DNA from: Whitmania pigra | Lineage: Eukaryota > Annelida > Clitellata > Hirudinida > Haemopidae | Length of the DNA stretch: 64,000 bases | Assembly: GCA_021613335.1 (NCBI GenBank) | Contig: JAJTWR010000356.1 | Coordinates: 617,501 to 681,500 of the forward strand | Direction: 5' to 3' | Shown here: one piece after another, positions 36,401 to 50,100 of the stretch | How the letters are laid out: the number at the start of each line of letters is the position of its first letter | How positions within the stretch are numbered: the first letter of the stretch is position 1 | The notes under the pieces: model-generated | What the model was told of the DNA's origin: nothing | What the model saw: the letters and a program-made list of their open reading frames with translations, nothing else | Databases searched by the model: none | Translations under genes and position numbers: made by a program

Positions 36401-37334
36401 CCATTCTCACAGCACACAATCATGCATTTTATGTGAAAAGCGTGCACTTCTTTCTATTAGCCAATTGGTTTCAAAATAATATATTTAAAAAAAAGGAAAG
36501 AAATTTCAGTAAATTAAATTTAAAAAAATAGAGAATTAAAAACATCAGTTGGTCCTTAGATGTATGGCCAATTACTGCCATTGCAGTTGTCCAGTTATGG
36601 ATGGAAAGGCCAAAATGACTCACCCCCTTGAGAATTTTTGCACAAGCAGGCCACCCTCCGCCTTGGAAAAATCCTTGCAGGAACAAGATTATTGAAAACA
36701 TTGCTGCTGATCTGAAAGCTGGAAATGAAATATGAATACTAACAAACTGAATTTAAAAAAAAAATCATCGTGTGAATCAATCCGAATCCTCATAACCACG
36801 TAACGAACCAGATGATATAATGAATAACAAATTAGGCCAACTGATTGCAAATATAAAAATATATTTATTTAATAATATTATATTTACAAAAATATTTTGA
36901 TATAGAAAGTTTTGCAAATAAATGCAATAAATAAATCTCTACCTGAGAGAGAGACTGTTAGGAGACCAGATCCAAAAAGACCAAAAACAAGAAGATATTT
37001 CACATTGACTCTGTCACATAATATACCACTAAAAAATTTGCTGATTGTATAAGCCAAGTTTTGACTGCTGGATATTAGACCTGACCAAATTTTAAAAAGT
37101 GACCATTAAGACCAACAATTAATCTCTTGAAACATAGATTTATGAAGAAAATACTTTAAAAAACGTACCCACTTCATTTTTGTCCAGGTGTAAATTTTCC
37201 ATAATTGCTGGAAGTGCAAAAGAAAAGCTTTTGCGGTTTATTATTGCAAGTGTATATCCCAGGTACATCCCAAAAAATGTTGTCCATTTCGAAATTGCAT
37301 GGTCTCCGGGTCTCTCAATTTTTTTAGAACTCAT
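33448..37334 (-). CDS. SLC37A4: Glucose-6-phosphate translocase SLC37A4, with duplicated exon 4
   Basis: Ten exons in the mRNA, in transcript order: 37169-37334, 36943-37080, 36624-36718, exon 4 (36178-36313 or 35577-35712), 35210-35293, 34894-35058, 34614-34699, 34068-34181, 33849-33987, 33448-33614. Either choice of exon 4 gives 429 aa, which is also the length of human SLC37A4. Family role: a major-facilitator antiporter of the ER membrane that exchanges cytosolic glucose-6-phosphate for phosphate, feeding glucose-6-phosphatase. Visible hallmarks: an N-terminus ending NRKSFSFALPAIMENLHLDK, AYTISKFFSGILCDR, FQGGGWPACAKIL, LSTSMNLA (exon 4a), EWGQLYLIQE, EVGGVVGSVSSGYFAD, YGPISLYGVMAIE and GTSHAIVSLAA, spread over about 12 membrane helices. 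The C-terminus is Lys-rich (DTKKKMQ), compatible with ER retention. The two exon 4 copies are described separately. Identity is very secure; use of both exons is inferred. Confidence 0.95.
35577..35712 (-). other. SLC37A4 alternative exon 4b
   Basis: A 136-nt exon with acceptor TTGACAG and donor G|GTTAGT, entering in phase 0 and leaving in phase 1. It encodes 46 residues including FATKYGLLNTAMNVAG, GPIAVALVIAYHAW and FVFSG. Aligned without gaps to exon 4a, I count 16 of 46 identities (F7, G12, L14, T16, M18, N19, A21, G25, P26, A30, Y35, W38, F42, V43, F44, G46). It is the more diverged copy relative to the mammalian protein. Confidence 0.85.
36178..36313 (-). other. SLC37A4 alternative exon 4a
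   Basis: A 136-nt exon with acceptor ACTTGCAG and donor G|GTATGT, entering in phase 0 and leaving in phase 1, exactly like exon 4b. It encodes 46 residues including WGVLSTSMNLACALGP and FVFYG. It keeps the LSTSMNLA segment that I recognise from mammalian SLC37A4, so it is the ancestral-like copy. The open frame runs on past the donor to 36122, but that extension would duplicate the helix coded by exon 5. Confidence 0.85.
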
Positions 37335-37898
37335 TTTACAAAAGCACTAGAATTGGCATTTATAAAGCTAAAAACGCAAATTGTCCGCGTATGAGCCCTG
37401 TTTCTTTCCGTTGCGAAGCCGCCTACTCTGCCAAAAAAGATCACTGACTACTTATAAAAGTAAATTTAAGAAGGTGTTTGGTCGTATAGTAATTTAAATG
37501 CAAAGCGTCTATACATTACAGATTTAATACATTTAATAATATAAAAATGTTTATATCTTGTGAAAATTTGTAATGAAATAAATTTTTCAAGATATCTTGA
37601 TGCATACAAGCAGAGTCAATAGAGATTTATTGAAATGTTTTTAATTTGATCAAATTCAGGCAACATTTTGACGTTTTGTTAACACGAAGGACGTCTTTCA
37701 AAGTGTAACAAGAATTCAACAACTCTAATTCCTAAAAGTTAACAATAGAAGAAATGCTCCTGTTACAAACTTGACTTTCATATTCTCGGAAATTTGTTCG
37801 AAAGAAATTCATAAAAATAAATCTCAATTAATCGTTGCCGTGAAGCGGCAATTCGGGTACAGACTTCCACGTCGAGCATTTCAACTATGGAACTTAAG

Positions 37899-38075
37899 CA
37901 GGGACGTCATTTGAGGGGCAACGGCTTTAGACTAGACGCAACAAAAGGGTCACCTCCTCATGCTTTGCGAGATTTTATCTAAACCCCCCCCCCCCTGAAT
38001 TTTGGCTAGCAGAAAAAAAGTTCATCTCTCTTTGTTGTGCGAGGATTTTCTCCTTTGGCTGAAATGACGTCCCTG
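37899..38075. mobile_element. hAT-like MITE, 177 bp
   Basis: Perfect 14-bp terminal inverted repeats, CAGGGACGTCATTT at 37899-37912 and its complement AAATGACGTCCCTG at 38062-38075, bound a 177-bp non-coding element. The flanking octamers AACTTAAG and AACCTAAA match at 6 of 8 positions, as expected for a decayed 8-bp target duplication. CAGGG-type ends plus 8-bp duplications are typical of hAT transposons. There is no coding capacity, so it would depend on a transposase in trans. Confidence 0.75.
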
Positions 38076-38209
38076 AACCTAAAGGAACTTTTTGCTTTAT
38101 CTGATCTAATCAAGTTTACAACGATTTTTGAGTCAAAAGGCGATAAGAACATTTTTATCTTGTTAGCATTACTAGATAACCACTGGTTTCAGATATAATA
38201 AAAGAGAGC

Positions 38210-38571
38210 AAGGGCGGATCTAGAACATTTTGGCATGCCAGACACTGGAACCAATTGGAGGATGAAGGAACTTTAAATAAATTAAAATACATATTTTACA
38301 TTTTAATTATTTTTTTAATCAATTTTTATTTTATAATAGATTTACTTGGGGCATGCAGGTTAGCCTAATGCGGCGGTAATGGCAACAGTCGTAATGTGTC
38401 GTGTTGGAAACCTTGGGAAGGAGCGCTATATAAATGATTACAAGAAGCGCCTCTGACGCTATGCTTATGTCGCTATATAAATAAAGTTACAACTTAATTA
38501 ATTTTGTCAAACGTTTTCCAAATGACGGGGAGTGCCATGACCCCCCCCGCACCCCCCTAAATCCGCCCTTG
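38210..38571. mobile_element. Second hAT-like MITE, 362 bp
   Basis: CAAGGGCGGATCTAG at 38210-38224 is inverted as CTAAATCCGCCCTTG at 38557-38571 (14 of 15 pairs match). The flanking octamers AAAGAGAG and AAAAAGAA match at 6 of 8 positions. Terminal repeats of the GGGGCGGAT type are common in animal hAT elements (family knowledge). The interior is non-coding and includes a poly-C tract near 38541. Confidence 0.7.
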
Positions 38572-39806
38572 AAAAAGAATAATAATAAGGACTATATGAC
38601 TGCAGAAAACTTAAATGTTTTAAAGTGAATCAATTTAACTTCACAACTCCATCTGATCAATGTCATTTTTCCAGAGCAAGTGAGCGAGCCTAACAGCTAA
38701 AAATAGACATTATACAGGTGCAGGTGAATGACTGAGTGGGAGCCTTTTCGCCAGAAATTCTTAAGGCAACATAAAAATAGATAATAGTTGATAGATTCCT
38801 AGCCTACGACTTTTAAGTAGTTCTGAACTCTGTGGAGTATTCATAAAATAAAGCATTATAGAAGCCAACTGAAGCCTGCAAGCGCATACACGTCAGGGTT
38901 TGTCATAGTTTGGTTGCAAAGCCGTTGTTGAGACTCTGTGATTAACCTGTCGTGACTTAAAGTGGGATGAATTGCATACAAGAGAAAGTTCTAGCAACCA
39001 CTTAGCTTTCAAGACTTATGATCATCTTAATTTTGCGATTCTCTTAGTACATTTGCCTATCGCGTTACGTTTAGAAAAGTGAATTAATGTTTTGTGGGCG
39101 CTTCATGGATTTATCAGCAGATTTTGGACCAGACCAGAAACACTAGTTGTAATGAAATTTGCCCAGTGAGTATTTCAATATATGAATTGAAAGCTTTTAA
39201 TGAATGTTATGATTTTTTGTTTGCAAAAATTCTGTCATGAGCTTACTTCATGCTTCATTTATAAAATATACTTATGCTCAGCATATTTACTTTAAATTGG
39301 ATCTTATGTTCAGTATTCCCAACGTGCTCCAATTATTTCTTATGCATTTACTTGCATGTTATCTTAATAATGGCCACTAAATAAAATCAAGAATAAATAA
39401 ATATTTTATGGTAAAATATTAATTGGTTTAAATAAACGTAAGATTTATGATTACATTGAATTAATATTAATATCTCATTAAATTTCACAACGTATTCTAT
39501 ATATAAGCCTGTCGAAGGTTTTGGTGTTATTGATCAGGTTCATTAGCATTTTACCTGCATCCTGCTGTAGTCCATTCTCCTTTTCCTCTATAAATAGAAA
39601 GCATCATCAGGAAGCAGCATGGCAATCTTTAGAGTGTTTGTATTGCAGGTTTCGTAACAAACTATCGCTAGAGCGTGATGTAATGCAAATGTTTGAGGAT
39701 GATTCTTAACTGGCTGGTTTTCATTGATGAAGCTTAGAGACATTGTCATAAGCAAATTCTTCAAGGGATTTAAAAGTTTCTCTGTAAATTCTGAAAGCCT
39801 GTATTC

Positions 39807-42800
39807 ATGAGTGAAGAAGAAAGGGTTGACGAATATTTGCACTACATCTCAAGAAGTTCCACTGAATTCTATCTCTCAGGAAGATATAAATCTGAGCTGT
39901 ATCTCACTCCAAACAAACTCTCTGATTCTGATTCGGACGACGACGATGGAAAGAAGTTTATTCCGGAAAGGTGCTTTGACACGGATTCCGATCCCAAATT
40001 CTCTCCTCCGCCCAAGTTGGTACTACCACCACAAGAAATTGAATCGAGGATTGAGGAATTCTTGAACAACTTTAAACAAAATGGGTGGGGGCTGCTTGGA
40101 AAGGATGATTTGAGTTTGGATTGTTCCAGTGATGCATTCCTCATAGGATATGATGACTCAAAGCAACCAAATCCTTCATTGAAATCAAGAACCTATAAAA
40201 GATTGCAGAGACCAAACAGTCAGTTGCTCAAAAGAGAAGGTATCATGGTGGTAAGGGGAAAAAATTCAGAAGGTAAAATTAGGCAAAACATGTTAAAAAG
40301 TTGGCACACGAATGCAGGTGGTTCTGACTTGGTAACTGAAACTCGTTGCATTAAGAACGTCGTATTGGATGACATCAAACAGATGAAAGAGACAAAGGCG
40401 GCAGGAGAGAGCATCTCTGACTTTTGTAATTTCAGAGTTTCTTGGGTCTCGAATGAATCTTCAACTCCGAGCGGACCCAGACAGAGTTTAACATCTCCTA
40501 GTGATAATAATTTTTTCAGCAGCAGTCTGACTTCGTCTGCCATGTCCCAAATCGAGGATGAACTTGGCGACGAACAATGGTACTTCGATTTTCCGTCAGA
40601 CAATCTCGACTACCCCGATCGTCGGGCAAGGTTAGACCCCGGGGAAGGTGGTCGCAGAGTCAGCCCTGCCTCCAGTCATTCCAGAAAGTTCAGTCGTTCC
40701 TCTGTTTCCACTTCTGTATTCGGAGGTCTGTCCAGAGGTTCTCGGATGCCTAGCTTGGCTTCGACAGGTGTTAAGGCTTGGCTTTGGATCAGTGTTCCAT
40801 GACTTAATAATTGCTAATTGATAATAATTGTGGTTTATTGGGGCGGTATTTGTTCTGATTTCTTGGTGTCTGATCATGCTTTTTATTTTCTGTCTTTATT
40901 AGTGTCTCTTTGTTCGTGTGGGTGATTTTTTCTTGATTGAGAATGCTAACATTTGTCACTCTCCATTCAATCGCCATGCCATTTGATTGATGCTTGTTGA
41001 CGATAAATGTTTAATTTGGAATTTATTTTGCTTTCAGTTCAGTTTATGTTTGATTGCTTCCATAATTTTATTGCTCAAATATGGATTTATGTGGGGATAA
41101 TCAGGCTTTGAACTTCAGTGAGTGCTTCAGCATCAGCTTTTTATTTGTTATGTTAGCAATTATTCATGTTTGATAAACGGACAAAGTCATCTTGTGAACA
41201 ACAACAACATAATCTAATTTATTAATCATATGTACTATCTATATTTTTAAAGATAAATTAGAAAGTTAACTCTATTGCCATTGAATAATAGTTTGATGCT
41301 AATTTAACAACCCAATTTAATCATTTTGATTTCTCATAATTCATTAATAATCTGCTAATGAGTTGAATGTTCGACCAGGCAAAGCAATGGGTGAATCAAA
41401 CTGCACACTGACCATACTAGATGTGGCCAACGTGTTGCAAAACAATTTTGCATTCGTATCGGGTGAGTCTCAGGAAACTAATGTTTCTATTTATAAATGT
41501 TGGCTCTTGGTGCAACATTATTCATTTATTTGCCTACTCGTCGAAGGCCCTCCACATTGCTAACCAAAATATGCTATTCAATGCTGCAATCAATAATTTG
41601 TTGATAACTCATCTAACGTGCACTGCCTGACGTGGTTCAATGAGTTAACGGATTGAGTTTTATCATCGATCGGTCACAGTCGTGTTTCCCTCACTCGTAG
41701 GTGGCAAAAGCAGGCGAGATTTTGCACTCGTCTCGTTTCCCGAATGCCCCAGCAACAGTTCCGTCTCTGACGACCATTTCAAGTCCATATCCAGCTATTT
41801 AGCAAGCATTTTGAGGTTGGCCATTTTTCAGCCTATTGAATGTTTATTTGTTCATTGAAACCAAAAAGAGGGTCACAAGTGATCGCTAACACAAATTGGT
41901 GTCAGATAATCTGTACATACAGAGTTTTTAAAATTTTAACTAACAAAATTTTTGACCAAAAATATTAACAACTATAATAGATGTAATAACTGAAATGACT
42001 AGCATAAATATAAATCTAGTTGATAATTTTGATTACATAATCTAGTTGATAATTTTGATTACATAATCTAGTTGATAATTTTGATTACATAATCTAGTTG
42101 ATAAAATGATAATTGATAACAACAGTCCTGCTGAGCAAGAAACTGGTGTGGTTGTGGTGATCGACAGAAGGCAAGACAAATGGGCATCGGTGAAGACTCT
42201 TCTCATCCAAATAACTGTGAGGAATTATTAGAAATGAAACGGATCATCGATTTTTATTAACATTAAAAATATAAATAAATAAAAAAATTATCTTGTTCTG
42301 CAATTTGATTTAAATTGTTAATTCAAAAGAAAATAAATTGGACGCATTATCAGTTGTTTGGTCGCTTAATTCAATCGGAGTTTTTTGTTTACAATTCATT
42401 GAACAGAAATAATTTGCTTGCACTCATTAGCATAACATTAACTTTTCAACTTCTAGCTTTTACAATGTTTATAACCACTTCGCCTTTCCTTTATAATTAG
42501 CACATAATTAATTAATTATTCATTGTTTTTATTTCAATCTATAAACCAGTGAGCTTGATTGGTTGGGCCACTAACAACAAAAAAACAAGTCTATGAAATA
42601 GAACGGAAAGTTACGTCCACCGAATGAGAATAAAATTATAATACCTATAATAATAATTATAATAATTATAAAGTGCAACAATAAAATCTACTTAAAGTTA
42701 TTAATAAGAAATTATAATAACAAAAAATGTGAATGATTGCAATTCTTTCACTTCTTCCTTTAAGAACCTGTTTCCGACTCCAGTGCAGAAGGTGTACGTC

Positions 42801-44090
42801 CTTAGACCACTCGGGTTCCTGCAAAAGACTTTTGCAGACACGGGCTTGAAATTTGTCAAGGAGGAGTTCAGAGTTAAGGTTGGGCTCGTATTTAATTGTA
42901 TCATTTATTTGTATAATTTAGTTTGCATCATTTGTTTTTATATTTGTGATGGAATTTAGCCAATCTTTTGACTGCCTTAAGCATCTGAACAGGATGTAAA
43001 GACACTTTTTGATCACTATACCATTCATGCAACATCCCAAAAAGACTTTCCTTAGGGTTGAGTGCCAGGTAGTGAACACTACACATTCTGACTGTTACCA
43101 CTACCACCTCAGGAACACATCCCATTGAGCCAACATGCATGCCAGAAAAAGATCTTCTTGTCTCAGTTGTCATTAGCTTTGTTTCAGATCTTGATACTGG
43201 ATTCAGTTGATGTTTTGCACGACTACATCGACAAGGAACAACTCACTGCAGAGTTTGGTGGAACTCTTGCCTTCAACCTCTCTGAGTGGATACAACACAG
43301 GGCTGTGAGTTTTGTTTTGTTTTACATTTTAATCAGTAAATTTACAATATAGTAAATGATTTTGCATCGTAATAAGTAATTTGATAATGTAACAAGCTTT
43401 TAAATTATAATGATTGTTCTGACTGAATCAAGATTTTAGTAATGCAAGATTATAATTGTTTATTCTATGTAGATGTGATGTTAAGGTTAATAAATGATAA
43501 TTTTTTTTTCAATCCATAAAATAATGAACCATTTGGTTAGACTAACACAAATTTGTGCATTCAGTGTCTAGTGGTGCAACATTAACTTAGTAATGATCAG
43601 CAATTTAAAATTTACAACAGTCACTTCTGTGCATTTTAAAAGTGAATCTCCCCAATTAACTTTATTCAGCATAGAATCAAATAATTTTGACTTTGCATCA
43701 CCATCATCATCATCATCATCATCACCACCATCCTCATCATAATCATCATCATCGTCGCAGGCGCTGGAAAAGTTCTCGGCGAACGTGGCCTCGACGAAGC
43801 AGAACATGCTGTCCACGTGTCGCGACCTCCGGGAAAGAGAGTTTCCCAACGACGTGATGCAGACGGAGGTGTTGATGCACGACCACGAGACCATCCGAGT
43901 CGAGATCGAGGAGGACATTCAGTCCACCCTGAACCATGGCAGGGTGCTCGCAGAGTGCTTCGTGGGGCAGGAGAGTGGCTCCTTCCCTGGTGTCGACTTG
44001 AACTCCGAGGAAGGTCTGAGGCTGCTGCCGAAGAGCAAGCAAAACCATGTTGCCGCTGCTCATAGGTATAAAAGTAATAATAATAATAAT

Positions 44091-44128
<38 letters not shown>

Positions 44129-47100
44129 AATAATGATAATGATAATGATATGATAATGATAATGATATGATAATGATAATGATAATGATAATGATAATGA
44201 TAATGACAGTGATAACAACAATGACAACGATAATAATATTAATAATAATAGGAAAGGCTTGAAATGATTATTATTATAAATGTAATTTTTTAGTAATAAT
44301 AATATTAAAGGCCTAAAATGATTATTTGGTTTTATGCTTTTGTACTTAGATCATTTAATGCTAAAACTTTGCTAATGTCCCTTTCTAGATGTGTAGATGA
44401 TTTTATGTTTGAACATTTGATTATTATGTAATTATCAGGCAATTACGTGTTCTTAATGCAAACTTTCTCTTATTTGTTTAATGTTTAAAGGAGCTTTTTA
44501 ATTAAACTTCAGGTTGTCATTGTGCACTTGCAAAACCAATTAGGTTAAGTGAGCCAATGTTGGTTGCTTGCAGTGTTTACATTTTAATTTATTATTATAT
44601 TTATTAATTATTTATATATTTATATTTCTGTGTCAGAAATATTCTCGAAGACCAAAGCTAAAAGTTGTTATTATTTTAATTGTTCGATTTCAAAATACTG
44701 CTTTTGAAATGTCAAATATCTTATTCAGACGTTATTATTAAAACCTGCCATTTTGAGAAGGATGTAGCTTTTGTAAGGTCGACAAAGCAATCCATAATGC
44801 TATGCATTGCATGAAAAGTTAATGTTATTTTGGTGATAATTTTAACTTTGGTTATAAAATTGTTTCAACTTCATGAATATAATATGTAGTAACAATAATT
44901 AATAACAATGATATTAATAATAAGAATGATAGATAATAGTTAACATTATAATTTGTGAATTAATATTAATAATTTTATTATATAAACTATTATTTATTTA
45001 TTATAATGTTATTAAATAGTATTATTATTTTTACTATTATTATTTATTTATTAAACAGGTTGTTGGCACAATTAGAAGAAGCAGCGAAAAGTTTTGAGTC
45101 GTTTTGGAAGCTTCACAAAGTAAAACTCGAACAATGCTTGCAGCTCAGGAAGTTTGAAGAAGATTTTAAACTGGTGAATCATGTTTATATTATGCTAATC
45201 CAAATATAACTACATACAATAATAAGTTAAATAAATTAACGATTAATCAAATATTATTAGTTACAACAAAAGATTGATTATTGAGTAGTAATTATGCAAA
45301 TGTTTTTTCAAGCAACTTTTTATTATATCCATTTATTATAGCAATGATGCTTCAAGTGTAACTCACTTTCATCATCATCATCATCATAATCTTCTTCAAC
45401 GACATCAACATCATCATCATCTTCAACAGCATCACGACATCATCATCATCATCTTCAACGACATCACGACATCATCATCATCATCATCTTCAACGACATC
45501 ATAATTTTCAGCTCCAGTTCACTTGCGACAAGCATTTGAAGTACTTGGAGTCCGTGGACATGAAATGCGAATCTTCGCTGAAAGCAAACGAACTCCTCGT
45601 TGAACTCCGAAAGTTCGAAGAGTCGTCGAAGGTTTTCAAGATTTTCAACTGACGATTTAGATTAATATTTTGCTGTCTGATGTGCCAATGCGTCTGCTCA
45701 ACGAGATGCTAATTATTATTACTAGCGTTGATATTATTATTATTATTATCATCATCATCATAATCATCGTTATTATTATTATATTATCATTATCATCTTT
45801 CCCTCCTAGAGCGACATCACTCGAGCAGATGCCCTGAAACTAAGGGGTCAAAAGTTCATAGAGGAGAATCACTACGCGCTCGACTGCATCAGGCCGAAGT
45901 GTTCCGAACTGGAGAGGGTCGTTCGGGACTACGGCCGACTGCTCGACTCTGGCATCGACATTGCCTCCAAGTCCAAGGAGCTGTTCGACTCGATTGAAAA
46001 TGTATTTATCATCTTTCTCTCTTTAATTTAGATCAATATGCCAATAGGAGATGCTGAAATTTAACTAAATCTATCTATTTAACTTTTATGTTTTATCAGT
46101 TATTGTAATAATCAATTTACTGAGAACAAATGGATGGATGAATAGATATATGGCCATTTAGTGATGGTAATGATTTAGTAAGCCTAGTTAAATGGAAATA
46201 TATTAACTAACTAGCAGGCATACTTAAGAAAAATGAATCTAAAATCTCTCCCTTTTAGTTTTTTTTTGAGAGCAGCAATTAGAGACCTAACAAGCTATTT
46301 ATATTCATCAAAGTGATTAACATTAGAGACCTAACAAGCTATTTATATTCATCAAAGTGATTAACATTCCACATTTTTATTTTCAAAATTCTTTCATTTT
46401 CTGACGAAATGCATGGAGAGTTTTCAAGAAATGCATGAAAGACGTTCTTTGTTGAAGGCACACGATCAATTGATTACACTGAATTACTAAATGGATGAAA
46501 TGAAGAAATATTTTTAAAATGCTCGAAATTTAAATTAGTTATCTAAAGAATTTTATTACATAATCATAATCATAATCATAGGCTGAGAAATGGTGCTCCA
46601 AGGGAGTTGATCTCCTCGCTTCCCAGGCTATCGAACCGAACCATTCTTCGGAACGAGTCACGAAAGCCATCAGCGATTTGGACTCCATGATCGCCGGATT
46701 CAAAAACCTCGGCTTCAGCAACCCCAAGGAATTCCATCAGAAATTCAATTCTCTCCTCGGCCCCGCCCAGCTGAAGGTAAAAAATGATTTAAGAATTTAT
46801 TTCAAAATCTACCAGTAAACAACATCTCAATCACCAGTCAAGTGATCCCATTAAGAGCATTACATGTTGTTGTTTAATGTTGATTATAAACTTAAAGATC
46901 GCTCGAAGCACTTCGGACCGAATCTTAAAATAAATTTTCAGACGAGCGTTGAGAGCATCTTGTCTCGATCAGAGGACATCCTAAACATGTTGACCAAATG
47001 CAGGACCCAGTTGTGCTCCCAAATCGTCATCAAGCAAAGTCCCAAACCGGTGCACGTTGTGTTGCCGTCGCACATTTCACCTCCCATCGTAACCATCAAC

Positions 47101-50100
47101 AACAACAGCAACAACAGCAACAGCAGCAATGGCAATGTTCTTTCCCCGTTTTCAGTTTCCATGGTGAACCTCTCGACCCCTCCAAATGCTCCTCCGGCTG
47201 TCGTGCAGTGTCCGCAACAACTCAACGTTCCGTCGGACCAGCCGAAGCCAAAGCGAAAATTCAGCTTAAAAAAAATAGTTTGTTTTCTCAACGGTTCTTC
47301 GTGTCTCTTGTCATTTTCTAGTGAAGTGGCTTAAAAATTCCCACGATAATGTTTGGCTAATTTTTTTGTTTGTACTTGATCATTGAAACTCACTCATAGC
47401 TCTGAATAACTGCACTGCTCTAAAATTACTATAAATCAGAGGTTTCATTTGTGCTTTTATTAACTTTTAAACTAATCTTTATAAATTGCTTACGTCATAA
47501 TTTGTTCATCTGCCATGCTGTTGCTTACAATTTTTTTTTTGCAACCTTTACGCACAACTCAAATTCGTGATTCTGGTTTCCATTGCAGGGTAAACTCGAG
47601 AGAAGGTTCTCAAAAAGCAGCCACAACTTGGATTCCATCAAAAGCAGGCTGTCTCCGAGTCCGGATAAGGAAGACAACGTGTTGCAGGCCAAGCAAAGGT
47701 TTTTTACTTTTTCGGTGATGCTTTCGTGGTGTGAATGTATTTTATATTTTAAATACAAAAAATACTTTTCCAGTGATGCTATAGCAGAAATTGTGGCTGC
47801 AGAGAAATTGTATGTGGATGGTCTTCAGTTAGTCATGAAAGTGAGTTTGTGACTTTTTATCGAAATGGATTTTTAAATTTTTTGGAAATTAATTGAGTTC
47901 GATATTAATATTATTTAATAATATTATTTTGTATTCTTTAATGGTGTTATTTTACATGTTTTAATATTGTTATTTACTTGGAATACCTTGTCGATATTAA
48001 ATATTATTTCTCCAGTAATTTCAATTCATTTCCAAATGCATTCAATTCAGAGTTACGTCAAGGAAATGGAATCGATCGACATGTTGCCGATGCTGCCCGA
48101 AGAGTTGGTCGGTCGGAAGAACGAACTTTTTTCCAACTGGAGTGAACTCTTCTCGTTCCACTCGGAGTACGTTTTAATTTTAACCTGTCTACCAATTTGG
48201 GTCTTGAATATAACTGTATACAAATGTCAAATGTAATTAGTTGTAATTCATTAAAAACATAAAGAGCTCATCAATTTAATCTGATTAATTATTATTTTAA
48301 ACTATTTCGTGATACATTGTTACAACAAGAGACTTAGAAGAGTCTTTTTCATTTCTTAAAAAAAGCATTTATTCTGAGTGTTCTCGTTGAACTTCAGCAT
48401 TTTCTTGAAAGAACTCGAGAGCGCCGAGGGCATGAAATCTGTTGAAGCGTTTTGTTTTTCTTTCATAATTCACGTAAGTTGAAAATAACTCTTGAAAACA
48501 ATTCTGATTTTTATCCATTTTTAACCCGTGGTTTTACAACTGATATATTGACGCTCGTTGAACAACTCACTTTTATAATGAGTGCTAAATTATGCTAATA
48601 TTAGGCCGGATATTAGTTGTTTATTTGTAACTTATTATAAGATATTAGTTGTTTATTTGTAACTTATTATAAGTTGTTCTTAAGTGTCTCAGGTCTCTCT
48701 ATATATCAACTGGGTGTGGCAAACTGGGCGTTGACTTGCATGGACTGAATGAATTTTTTTTTCATGGAATTACTCCTTTTCGATTTAAGTGTCATTGTTG
48801 GGAAGTTGTAATTTGGAAAATATCTTGTTTTTAATCAACATTTCAGAAAGATGATCTCACCAAACTGTATACTGACTTTTGTAAAAATAAAGTTGCCAGT
48901 ACTGAACTTCTCTATAAAGTCATAAACTGTGATTTCATGAAGGCAAGTTCAATTGCTGTAGCAAGATATTTAACTAACTAGTTTACTAATAACTTCTGTT
49001 TAAATTATTCTGTAACCTTTAAAATTATGTTTAATATTGTGAAAAGTTTAAAATTTTAATGATACTTTAAAAAAACAAAAAAACAAATGGATTTGCTTAG
49101 GAATGTCAGAAAAAGGCTGCATCGAACGAGCCGCTAGATGTTTTGTTGAGCAAACCCATCCAACAACTTCCAATCTACCACAAACTTTTAAAGGTATTAT
49201 TTTCTTCGTTTCAAGTATTAATGAGTCATCATGAATGCAAGGATTGAAAGTTTAAGAAGTGCACTTACAGTGTCTGCAAGCATTAAGTAACCCTTGCGGT
49301 TAGAGATTTAGGCTTTGAAGTCTGAAATTTAGAAACATGAATTCTTGTTTTCAGGATTTGGTGAAGTATTGCAATCAGGATCAGAGTCTGGATAGTGCCA
49401 AGGAAGCCGTCGACATCGTCGGAAAGTTGATCGAAAAGTCCTCGGCCGCCATGAGTCTCATTTCCATTGAAGGATTCGAGGTGTCCATTCATCTGTCGCT
49501 TGTCAACCTCTAACATTGTTTTATTTTGCTATTTTAATTCTATTTATTAATCGATTTGCTTATTCTGTTATTTTATTCTGTTAACTAAGTTAATTATTTA
49601 TTCCGTTATTTGTATTCTATTAACTCTTTGTACTAGGGAGACCTGTCAGCAGGTGGCAAGTTGATCCAGCAGGGATCATTCCTCGTTCAGGTGGAGGGTG
49701 GAAAGTCTTGGGGCTTCTTGAAGAACAAATCCGGATCAACGAGGCACTTGTTCCTTTACGAAACTTTCATCATCATTGGAAAAAAACTGGAGTCAAATGG
49801 AAATGGAAGTACCACTTATTCATTCAAAGCCCTTCTGCCAGTTAGTTTTACTGACGTTTGACTGCAATTGGTTGACTAATTATTGTTACCGTTATTCTTA
49901 TTACTACAATTATTATTATTATTGTTACTGTTATTAATATTATTATTATTATTACATAATAGTTACTATTCTACTACTTCAACTATACTACTACTGTAAC
50001 TAATTCAATTGATTGTCTTCTGATTGCAGACTGCAGATTTGGCACTGACCGAGAACGTCAAAGGGGACAAGAAGAAGTTCCAACTCTCTCTCCACAAGAC

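Larger units (their letters stand above)
37335..39806. other. Divergent intergenic region between SLC37A4 and the Rho GEF gene
   Basis: It should hold both promoters. It contains two short inverted-repeat elements (37899-38075 and 38210-38571, listed separately). Otherwise it is AT-rich, without recognisable coding exons. An upstream non-coding exon of the Rho GEF gene could lie near 39500-39806 but cannot be proven here. Confidence 0.5.
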
